From assembly GCA_037179515.1 (NCBI GenBank), contig JAXCGZ010007642.1:2501-27500 (forward strand): a stretch of 25,000 bases of DNA, given 5' to 3'. Origin of the DNA: Halocaridina rubra. Lineage: Eukaryota; Arthropoda; Malacostraca; Decapoda; Atyidae. Below are positions 16,268 to 25,000 of this stretch, one piece after another (the stretch's first letter is position 1; each line of letters starts with the position of its first letter). The position numbers and the translations under genes were made by a program. The notes below the pieces were generated by a model. It searched no databases and was not told the DNA's origin. It was given only the letters and a program-made list of their open reading frames with translations.

Positions 16268-16541
16268 GAGTGATGAGCGATTGTGACGCAGCTCTGATGG
16301 GCATCTGCTGTTATCACGGGGCGGCATCTTACAGAGGTAGCCCTGTGGTAGGGGCAGTAGGGTAGTTGGCATTATGAAGCGACACAGGTTGTGGAAGAGC
16401 CGGGAGGATGGGCTGTGGCACTCCAGCAGTGCCATCTGAACGGTCGCTAGCTCCCTCGTCATTGCCCATAGAGCAAAGTAATCCCCTTATTGTTTTCTTT
16501 TTTTTATGTCGGCTACCCCCCAAGTAAAGGGGGAAACAGCC

Positions 16542-16545
<4 letters not shown>
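16265..16545. other. GC-richer segment between two (AT)n tracts
   Basis: About 280 bp of clearly higher GC content. On the - strand it stays open for a Pro/Ala-rich peptide (GVPQPILPALPQPVSL near 16420-16370), and a G/C hairpin (TACCCCCC with GGGGG) lies at 16515-16535. I do not recognise it. A repeat of unknown family is the likeliest reading. Confidence 0.35.

Positions 16546-16600
<55 letters not shown>
16546..16600. repeat. (AT)n microsatellite
   Basis: A perfect AT run of about 55 bp. Confidence 0.95.
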
Positions 16601-16603
<3 letters not shown>

Positions 16604-16633
16604 TAAGCACAAAATGTTAGCATACAATACTAA

Positions 16634-16803
16634 ATGGTGAGGAAGCCCTTCAGTGAAACAAGGTCTCCTGAGTCCTTTTTTTATTTTACTCCCTCTGTCA
16701 TTGCTATTTTACACTCACTTGTGTTTGAGAAGGGGTCCAGTTAGGGCCCGAAATACAGAGTTATTTTTTTTTCTATGTGTTGTTTCACTGATGGGTTTCC
16801 TTA

Positions 16804-16807
<4 letters not shown>
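16634..16807. repeat. Small foldback element with 28-bp terminal inverted repeats
   Basis: The ends 16634-16661 and 16780-16807 are inverted repeats pairing at about 25 of 28 positions (ATGGTGAGGAAGCCC ... against GGGTTTCCTTACCAT). The whole is 174 bp and directly precedes (AT)n. Inside, at 16733-16752, GGGGTCCAGTTAGGGCCC forms a stem-loop followed by GAAA. It could be a MITE or the terminus of a larger element. Confidence 0.5.

Positions 16808-16883
<76 letters not shown>
16806..16883. repeat. (AT)n microsatellite, left border of the inverted array
   Basis: A perfect AT run of about 78 bp ending at GAATCATTTTTTTACC of the first tRNA-like unit. Confidence 0.95.
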
Positions 16884-16886
<3 letters not shown>

Positions 16887-17927
16887 TCATTTTTTTACCC
16901 CTACCGGGACTCGAACCTAGGACTTATGATTACTAAGTCAAGGCGCTACCACTACACCACAGAAGGTTAAAAGGAATCCAACCTTATAGCTTATATCTGC
17001 TATACTTAGGAATGAACGCATTCTAACTGAATGCCACTATGTTCATATTACAGATTCCCCAACCTCACTCGTGTCTTCATTTTAGCATTTAATTCAAATC
17101 CCAATCTCATTCGGGCCATGAAATTATCAAATAAGCACATTACATATGTGAAAACATGAATCATTTTTTTACCCCGACCGGGACTCGAACCTAGGACTTA
17201 TGATTACTAAGTCAAGGCGCTACCACTACACCACAGAAGGTTAAAAGGAATCCAACCTTATAGCTTATATCTGCGATACTTAGGAATGAACGCATTCTAA
17301 CTGAATGCCACTATGTTCATATTACAGATTCCCCAACCTCACTCGTGGCTTCATTTTAGCATTTAATTCAAATCCCAATCTAATTCGGGCCATGAAATTA
17401 TCAAATAAGCACATTACATATGTGAAAACATGAATCATTTTTTTACCCCGACCGGGACTCGAACCTAGGACTTATGATTACTAAGTCAAGGCGCTACCAC
17501 TACACCACAGAAGGTTAAAAGGAATCCAACCTTATAGCTTATATCTGCGATACTTAGGAATGAACGCATTCTAACTGAATGCCACTATGTTCATATTACA
17601 GATTCCCCAACCTCACTCGTGGCTTCATTTTAGCATTTAATTCAAATCCCAATCTCATTCGGGCCATGAAATTATCAAATAAGCACATTACATATGTGAA
17701 AACATGAATCATTTTTTTTACCCCGACCGGGACTCGAACCTAGGACTTATGATTACTAAGTCAAGGCGCTACCACTACACCACAGAAGGTTAAAAGGAAT
17801 CCAACCTTATAGCTTATATCTGCTATACTTAGGAATGAATGCATTCTAACTGAATGCCACTATGTTCATATTACAGATTCCCCAACCTCACTCGTGGCTT
17901 CAGTTTAGCATTTAATTCAAATCCCAA
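16884..17927 (-). repeat. tRNA-like 274-bp tandem array, minus-strand arm
   Basis: Four tandem units on the - strand, with heads at 16897-16968, 17171-17242, 17445-17516 and 17720-17791; head-to-head spacing is 274, 274 and 275 bp. Each head carries TGGTGTAGTGG (A box) and GGTTCGAGTCC (B box) on the - strand. The body holds CACGAGTGAGG, GAATCTGTAATATGAACAT and an ATTCAGTTAGAATGCGTTC segment. Units differ at only a few positions. The last unit breaks off at 17927 within ATTGGGATTTGAATT (read on the - strand). It is the left arm of the giant inverted repeat. Confidence 0.95.
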
Positions 17928-20158
17928 TTCATGTTTTCACATATGTAATGTGCTTATTTGATAATTTCATGGCCCAAATGAGATTGGGATTTGAATTAAA
18001 TGCTAAAATGAAGCCACGAGTGAGGTTGGGGAATCTGTAATATGAACATAGTGGCATTCAGTTAGAATGCGTTCATTCCTAAGTATAGCAGATATAAGCT
18101 ATAAGGTTGGATTCCTTTTAACCTTCTGTGGTGTAGTGGTAGCGCCTTGACTTAGTAATCATAAGTCCTAGGTTCGAGTCCCGGTCGGGGTAAAATAATG
18201 ATTCATGTTTTCACATATGTAATGTGCTTATTTGATAATTTCATGGCCCGAATGAGATTGGGATTTGAATTAAATGCTAAAATGAAGCCACGAGTGAGGT
18301 TGGGGAATCTGTAATATGAACATAGTGGCATTCAGTTAGAATGCGTTCATTCCTAAGTATAGCAGATATAAGCTATAAGGTTGGATTCCTTTTCACCTTC
18401 TGTGGTGTAGTGGTAGCACCTTGACTTAGTAATCATAAGTCCTAGGTTCGAGTCCCAGTCGGGGTAAAAAAAATGATTCATGTTTTCACATATGTAATGT
18501 GCTTATTTGATAATTTCATGGCTCGAATGAGATTGGGATTTGAATTAAATGCTAAAATGAAGCCACGAGTGAGGTTGGGGAATCTGTAATATGAACATAG
18601 TGGCATTCAGAGAGAATGCGTTCATTCCTAAGTATAGCAGATATAAGCTATAAGGTTGGATTCTTTTTAACCTTATGTGGTGTAGTGGTAGAGCCTTGAC
18701 TTAGTAATCATAAGTCCTAGGTTCGAGTCCCGGTCGGGGTAAAAAAATGATTCATGTTTTCACATATGTAATGTGCTTATTTGATAATTTCATGGCCCGA
18801 ATGAGATTGGGATTTGAATTAAATGCTAAAATGAAGCCACGAGTGAGGTTGGGGAATCTGTAATATGAACATAGTGGCATTCAGATAGAATGCGTTCATT
18901 CCTAAGTATAGCAGATATAAGCTATAAGGTTGGATTCTTTTTAACCTTCTGTGGTGTAGTGGTAGCGCCTTGACTTAGTAATCATAAGTCCTAGGTTCGA
19001 GTCCCGGTCGGGGTAAAAAAAAATGATTCATGTTTTCACATATGTAATGTGCTTATTTGATAATTTCATGGCCCGAATTAGATTGGGATTTGAATTAAAT
19101 GCTAAAATGAAGCCACGAGTGAGGTTGGGGAATCTGTAATATGAACATAGTGGCATTCAATTAGAATGCGTTCATTCCTAAGTATAGCAGATATAAGCTA
19201 TAAGGTTGGATTCCTTTTAACCTTCTGTGGTGTAGTGGTAGCGCCTTGACTTAGTAATCATAAGTCCTAGGTTCGAGTCCCGGTCGGGGTAAAAAAATGA
19301 TTCATGTTTTCACATATGTAATGTGCTTATTTGATAATTTCATGGCCTGAATGAGATTGGGATTTGAATTAAATGCTAAAATGAAGCCACGAGTGAGGTT
19401 GGGGAATCTGTAATATGAACATAGTGGCATTCAGTTAGAATGCGTTCATTCCTAAGTATAGCAGATATAAGCTATAAGGTTGGATTCCTTTTAACCTTCT
19501 GTGGTGTAGTGGTAGCGCCTTGACTTAGTAATCATAAGTCCTAGGTTCGAGTCCCGGTCGGGGTAAAAAAAATGATTCATGTTTTCACATATGTAATGTG
19601 CTTATTTGATAATTTCATGGCCCGAATGAGATTGGGATTTGAATTAAATGCTAAAATGAAGCCACGAGTGAGGTTGGGGAATCTGTAATATGAACATAGT
19701 GGCATTCAGTTAGAATGCGTTCATTCCTAAGTATAGCAGATATAAGCTATAAGGTTGGATTCTTTTTAACCTTCTGTGGTGTAGTGGTAGAGCCTTGACT
19801 TAGTAATCATAAGTCCTAGGTTCGAGTCCCGGTCGGGGTAAAAAAAAATGATTCATGTTTTCACATATGTAATGTGCTTATTTGATAATTTCATGGCCCG
19901 AATGAGATTGGGAGTTGAATTAAATGCTAAAATGAAGCCACGAGTGAGGTTGGGGAATCTGTAATATGAACATAGTGGCATTCAGTTAGAATGAGTTCAT
20001 TCCTAAGTATAGCAGATATAAGCTATAAGGTTGGATTCCTTTTAACCTTCTGTGGTGTAGTGGTAGCGCCTTGACTTAGTAATCATAAGTCCTAGGTTCG
20101 AGTCCCGGTCGGGGTAAAAAAACAAAAATGATTCATGTTTTCACATATGTAATGTGCT

Positions 20159-20163
<5 letters not shown>
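17928..20163 (+). repeat. tRNA-like 274-bp tandem array, plus-strand arm
   Basis: Eight tandem units on the + strand, with heads at 18120-18191, 18394-18465, 18669-18740, 18943-19014, 19219-19290, 19493-19564, 19768-19839 and 20044-20115; spacing is 274-276 bp, varying mainly in the A-run after each head. All keep the A box TGGTGTAGTGG and the B box GGTTCGAGTCC, 31 bp apart. A D-arm-like GTGT/GCGC stem and an anticodon-like stem-loop ACTTA-GTAATCA-TAAGT can be drawn. The acceptor ends pair poorly and the variable region is too short, so these are tRNA-derived rather than tRNA genes. A TTTT lies about 18-25 bp after each head. Confidence 0.95.

Positions 20164-20251
<88 letters not shown>
20164..20251. 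repeat. (AT)n microsatellite, right border of the inverted array
   Basis: A perfect AT run of about 87 bp that replaces the unit sequence after GTGCTTATTT. Confidence 0.95.
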
Positions 20252-20256
<5 letters not shown>

Positions 20257-21611
20257 TATATAAGTGATTGATTGCCTACCTCTTATTAACCAGGTGAGCG
20301 CGTATGTATACGTTGGCTCTCAGTCACATGCTACATCCACCTGTCCTCACAAACAGGTTCGTGACGCCATGTATTTGCCATTTCTTTTCCGTTGGTATCT
20401 TGGCAACAGCTATTCTGGGATCGCTCAAGCGGTGAAGATAACTTGAGAGAATAAGGAGAAGAAGAGGGAATGTGTAAAAGTAAAAGGAGGCTGAGGGGAG
20501 AGTAACACTTGAGATAGGGAGAAATGAAATCAAAATATCTTCTTAGAACAACATGGGAGAGACGCATCAATAAAATGTAATTGTCTACATATTAGTTTAT
20601 TGAGGTATCTGACGTCTAATGGGTAGATATATGTAATTTTTTTTCTATCGTTCTTCAGATATATATTTTTACGTATTTCCTTACCTAAGTTCATTATGCA
20701 AGTAACACATAAACGTTTTCATTATGCCAAAACTACATATGCAATGGTGGAATTCTCCCTTGTAAGGGGTGACCGAGTCAAAGCGCACACTTACACCAAA
20801 ATCCAAACATACCTCAATCATTAAAAAAAAATTTGCAAATATGTGCACCTCAAAATTCAATGGCACGAGTTCACCGGGCTCTCTCAAACTCATGGTAGCT
20901 TGGTGGATCAGTTCCTAACTCCACTCCATGGAGTCTACTCGAGTTATGACTCTCAAAAGTGGCTCTTACAATAAATGTTGAGGAACTGAAACACAGGGTA
21001 GCTAGCTCAGAAGGTGCAATAAATACATCATTGTATATGTGGGATCTTCACTAACTCGTCATCCGTTATGGGCAATAATAATAATAATAAAAGATATATA
21101 ATGTCTATTATATCCCTTTTAAAATAAGTATCAGCATGCATTGGTACGTGATCACATCCAATGAGTTTTTGTGGCAGTGTCAATACTTCTGATTTGCTAC
21201 AGAGTAGTGAAACATCTCCCAAGCTTGTTATTAAAACATGATGCCACTTTTGTGAAAAAGTGAGGAGGGTGTTACATTTCTGAACCATGGAGAACTATAG
21301 TAGGGATATTCTCTGCGTTAGTTTTCTTTACTTGGGATCATAACATGCAATTCCTCGTATAAGGCAATCCATAGTGTATTTTCATCTCAGTGGGCACTCC
21401 AACATATGGCGCACGGCCATAGAAGTTAGAAACAAGACTGCATTGGAATTTCTACTGAGGGAAGAGGATTACAGAGGAATCAGAAGAATGTTAAAAATTG
21501 TCTTAAAATGTGCAGAAGAGTCCAATGTCATTTTCTTGAAAAAGAAGATTAAATTCACTATCTTTTATGGCCTTTGCGACTCTATAGGACCCAGATTCTT
21601 GACCATATAGC
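20252..21611. other. Anonymous non-coding stretch
   Basis: About 1.36 kb without a recognisable gene. Frames at 20264-20446, 20681-20893, 21028-21288 and 21374-21610 are short and lack motifs. A purine-rich piece (AGGAGAAGAAGAGGG) lies at 20452-20520 and a short (AAT)n at 21075-21090. Segment 20892-20954 weakly resembles a decayed tRNA-like head (TAGCTTGGTGG, then a CTCCA/TGGAG stem), too weak to annotate separately. Confidence 0.4.
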
Positions 21612-21641
21612 AAGACAAACAAACAAACAAACAAACAAACA
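21612..21641. repeat. (CAAA)n tail of LINE family A
   Basis: Seven or so CAAA units, read as TTTG on the element strand. Copy 1 ends in the same motif at 3960-3972, so this is the element's own 3' tail. Confidence 0.85.
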
Positions 21642-21687
21642 TTTATTTCCATTTTTGTACAATGGTTCTTCTTATACAAACTAAAAG

Positions 21688-21957
21688 TAACTTATAGGTA
21701 GATATATAATTGAACTAATAAGTGAGAGGGTAATACATACTGTTAAATTCAATAATGGTTTCCTAGAAAATAATAATACTGTAATAAAAATTTTAACAAT
21801 AATGTTAATAATAAAGTAAAATTAACTTATAAGTAGACATGTAATTAAACTCATAAATAAGAGCGTAATACATATAGTTAAATTAAATGTAGCTTTCGTA
21901 GAAAATAGTAATGCTGTAATAAAAATATTAACAATAATGTTAATAGTAAAGTAGTAA
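21688..21957. repeat. Tandem duplication of about 135 bp in the LINE 3' UTR
   Basis: 21688-21822 and 21823-21957 are two similar copies: GTAGATATATAATTGAACT against GTAGACATGTAATTAAACT, offset 135. They differ at many positions, so the duplication is not very recent. Confidence 0.75.
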
Positions 21958-22774
21958 TAATTGTTATTATCGGCATCATTTCCATATTTGTTTTCATTAC
22001 AATGAGAATGATTAGTTCTTAACGAGCAGCAACTATTTGTCCAAAAGAAAACTATATAGTTTGCCTTTGAAAGCTCTGAAGGAGGATGCATTGTTAAGAT
22101 GCTCTGGAATATTGTTCCAGAGTGTTGGCCCTTTGATAGTGATCATTTTTGAACCAGCTTCTGTGTTTGTTCTGTGAATAAAGAGCTCACTGCTCTGTCT
22201 AGTGTTGGTTCCCCTTATATCCCAGACTGTTTTTAAATTAAATAGCCAGCTAGGATAATGATGGTCCAAAACTTTGAATACAAAAACATAAATAGCATAA
22301 GCGACCTTATTTTCTGCCCGCAGCCACCCAAGTTTATTGAGAGCTGGTGTGATGTGGTTATATTTTCTTATTCCTCCCAGGGCAACTCGAGCTGCAAAAT
22401 TAATAAGCTTCTGTAAACTGTTTATCTGAGTCTTAGCGGTAGCTCCCCAAACAGTTGTGCAGTAATTAATGTGACTTAGGGCTAGAGATTCAACAACAGT
22501 TATTCGAGTGGTAGTCTCAAAATTGTCTTTTATACGTGATAAGTACAGTAATGTTCCTGTAACCTTTTTGCATACTTTGTCTATGTGGGAATCAAGAAGC
22601 ATGATGTAGATTTCATTATACACAATGCAGAGGATAGCCCTAGAAAATAGGTTCTCCGATAAAGAGAAAAAGTTTCTGGAGATAAAATACTCTTTCTGTG
22701 ATGCACGAAGCTCTACCTGTGAAAGGTGTGTTGCAGTCTGAAAATTCCTCATAATAATGTCATCATACCCTTCC

Positions 22775-23157
<383 letters not shown>

Positions 23158-23335
23158 ATTTTTATTATTTTATTACTTTATTGCGCCAAGGCGTCAGACA
23201 TTACATGAACACATACAAAATCAATGGCAACATAATGCCTCAAATGGATACACAACCAAGAATAGAACATAGTTTACAGGGAGGTGTACACATTGATAAA
23301 ACATTGCTGCATACTAACACACAACCCACAGTATG

Positions 23336-23602
23336 GCAGCACAAAGTACATTGTATACAAAAGAAAAGCTCAGAGAAGCACAGAACACACAAGCACATTA
23401 CAAACAAAAACAAAACAAAATTATACAGCAACATGCAAAGAAAATATATAATATTATATACATAATATAATTAATGGCCACCAAAGTGAGGATAACGAGC
23501 ACGAATAACAAAGTACCTTATGTACAAAAGTAAAGCTCAGAGAAGCACAGAACACACAAACACATTACAAACAAAAACAAAACAGAATTATACAGCAACA
23601 TA

Positions 23603-23608
<6 letters not shown>
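23336..23608. repeat. Direct repeat of about 100 bp, 167 bp apart
   Basis: 23336-23441 recurs at 23503-23608 (AAAGCTCAGAGAAGCACAG and a following CAAACAAAAACAAAACA stretch) with only a few differences. The second copy runs directly into (GA)n. The region begins at 23160 with a TTTATTATTTTATTAC run, which on the - strand could be an A-rich 3' end. I do not recognise a gene. Confidence 0.8.

Positions 23609-23683
<75 letters not shown>
23606..23683. repeat. (GA)n microsatellite
   Basis: A perfect GA run of about 75 bp directly after the second copy of the direct repeat. Confidence 0.95.
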
Positions 23684-23685
<2 letters not shown>

Positions 23686-23820
23686 TATCCGAAGGAAAAA
23701 TGAAATAACGGAATACTGATATTTTTCAGTATAATATAGTCTGAAAGAACTCAGCTCTTCGTCGTTTCATTTTTCCTTCGTAGCTAACCTATACTTATCT
23801 GTCACGTGTTTTTCCCTGAA

Positions 23821-23886
23821 ATATATGCCGCATCGTGTATGTGCGTGTATATATATACAAACACACATACACGATGCAGCATATAT
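23821..23886. repeat. 66-bp hairpin
   Basis: Arms at about 23821-23849 and 23856-23886 pair over the outer 23 bp with a single C.A mismatch, then with a few more mismatches toward a TATATA loop. The arm holds GCCGCATCGTGTATGTG. No host transcript or poly-T stop is evident. It could be a miniature foldback, a microRNA-like precursor or a chance palindrome. Confidence 0.7.
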
Positions 23887-23939
23887 TGTCATCTCAGGCC
23901 TAATCCTGTCATATTTATAGGTCTTTAATACTTGACAAT

Positions 23940-24105
23940 TGCTTCAGCCTGTCCTTTGCTTATTGTTTATCTTTTTTTTATTTATGCCTTGTCCTTAAAT
24001 TGCTACTTTTTGTTCTTCTCAGTGCTGTGCTTACATTTTGCCTAGGCCTGATAAGGGCAATTTCCTTTACCCGTTCTGGTGTCACACACATTAAATAAAG
24101 TCAAC
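23940..24105 (+). repeat. LINE family B 3' UTR fragment
   Basis: The order CAGCCTGTC, TTGCTTAT, TTGCTACTTTTT, a TGC-rich link and CCTGGCC-like then GATAAGGGCAATTTCCTTTA, CCCGTTCTGGTGTCACAC follows the - strand of 10110-9965, the 3' UTR of LINE family B. It ends near ATTAAATAAAGTC. No coding part is attached. Confidence 0.65.
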
Positions 24106-24139
24106 ATCATCATGATTATGGCAATCACTCAGGGTCGAT

Positions 24140-24640
24140 TATAGTCTTTTCTCCACTATCAATGGACTTTTAGGTGGTTAAGGAATCTAATCATGGCTTG
24201 GGGAGCGCTTCCGCGTTCAGGACAGGAAGTACCAGATGGCAGGACGCACCTTGGTTATTACTGGCTCTCTCTCTCCTCCTCTCCTGTATTCTTCCAATTC
24301 TATGCACACATTTATCTCCTCACGAATGATGGTTCTCCACAGTTGCCTATTGATGGTGTTGGCTTCCTAAAATTTGATGTCAATGTCACATTCATTCATG
24401 CTCATTTTTTGAAAATCTTTGTATATTTTTCGTTGTCCGTCTCTTTATACGTTTGCCTTCTGTAAGAAGGTAGTAATAGATTTGTTATGACAGATGTTCA
24501 TCTTTCATCTGAACAACATGACCAACCACTTCATCTCAGCTGGTTCTTGATTATGAAATCTTCAGAGCTTATTGTTTGCTTTGCTCAAAACGCTGACAGT
24601 GGGGCTCCTGTCTTCCCAACGGATGTTTAAAATATATAGA
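24140..24640 (-). pseudogene. Third LINE type: decayed C-terminal end of an endonuclease/reverse transcriptase
   Basis: On the - strand from about 24640 the pieces NIRWEDRSPTVSVLSKANN, NQEPAEMKW, a KDFQKMSMNECDID piece, RQLWRTIIREEI and a basic Glu/Arg-rich end are read across several stops and frame changes. In order and content they match the tail after the RT thumb of a common metazoan non-LTR ORF2 (usual pattern: NIRWQDR-P, LRWAGHV-RM, RKRFKD-LK, W--LA-DRS-WR). No catalytic part is present. The family is inferred from pattern memory only. Confidence 0.6.
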
Positions 24641-25000
24641 AGAAAACATACTTGCAATTTTTATTTATTGGAACTTTTAACTCTTTAGCAAGAGGGTCTG
24701 CCCCTCTCTTTTATCTCTCTCTTTATTACATTTTCATATTTTCCCCTCAAATCCTTTCAATAGTATTCCCCCCTCTCTAGCGATGGCACCCTGGATAGGG
24801 CTGAGAGAGTGCACTCGAAACCGTCACTAATTTCCCCCCCCCCTTTATCCTATCTCAGCTATCCAGATATCCAACTTTTTATCTGCCTTCAGTTGTCGTC
24901 GGTGTGTCGTCTAAAGCCTCTGATGTATACAGGAACCTTGGGAATACCACTGTTTTTTACACTAATATTTTAGTATCTCTTCGGAAGTCACGATCATGAA
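24641..25000. other. Anonymous pyrimidine-rich stretch
   Basis: C- and T-rich runs at 24690-24780 and a C-run at 24833-24843. No gene or RNA is recognised before the window ends. Confidence 0.4.

Noticed and set aside
18120..20115. Cluster of functional tRNA genes (anticodon AAT)
   Set aside because: A and B boxes and two arms can be drawn, but the acceptor stem pairs poorly, the T stem has a mismatch and the variable region is only one or two bases, so tRNA-derived repeat heads fit better.
16884..20163. CRISPR array
   Set aside because: The repeating unit is 274 bp with no variable spacers, in a clearly eukaryotic repeat context.
20892..20954. Possible decayed tRNA-like head
   Set aside because: The A-box resemblance is partial and the B box is not convincing; no body or tail is visible.

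Overview
The window looks like intergenic DNA from a large, repeat-rich invertebrate genome. The very dense, long (AT)n and (GA)n/(CT)n microsatellites, the several non-LTR retrotransposon (LINE) relics, a Tigger/pogo transposase relic and the tRNA-derived repeats would all fit a decapod crustacean, for example a penaeid shrimp. That placement is an inference from composition and repeat content, not from a marker gene. I find no intact host protein-coding gene. Most long open frames are translations of microsatellites (poly-YI, poly-ER, poly-SL) or fall inside decayed transposable elements.

Layout: 1-1150 holds a short LINE-tail-type repeat. 1213-2040 is a large palindrome with microsatellites inside both arms. 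2188-3972 is a 5'-truncated LINE (family A, + strand) with reverse transcriptase (RT) motifs. 4080-7990 is mostly anonymous DNA with simple repeats. 7987-9655 contains tRNA-derived repeats: one SINE-like copy, then an inverted set of a second family with a LINE tail nested in it. 9962-12065 is a second 5'-truncated LINE (family B, - strand). 12379-13093 is a very long (CT)n(AT)n tract, followed by another inverted tRNA-like repeat. 13568-15595 is a degraded Tigger/pogo transposon (- strand). 15612-16883 has four (AT)n tracts separating anonymous segments and a small foldback element.

16884-20163 is the most striking part. Twelve units of about 274 bp, each with a tRNA-like head carrying RNA polymerase III A and B boxes, lie in two opposed arrays (4 on the - strand, then 8 on the + strand), forming a giant inverted repeat bounded by (AT)n on both sides. 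21612-22776 is a second copy of LINE family A (- strand). 22777-23155 is an alternating (AT)n(GA)n(AT)n(GA)n tract. 23156-25000 holds a direct duplication, a small perfect-looking hairpin, a LINE 3' tail and the decayed C-terminal end of a third LINE type.

No pathway or operon is present. What links the parts is transposition and repeat dynamics: the same tRNA-like family recurs at three loci in the same outward-facing inverted arrangement between AT tracts, the same LINE 3' module recurs five times, and element boundaries repeatedly coincide with microsatellites. All identifications are by eye from motifs; no search was run.
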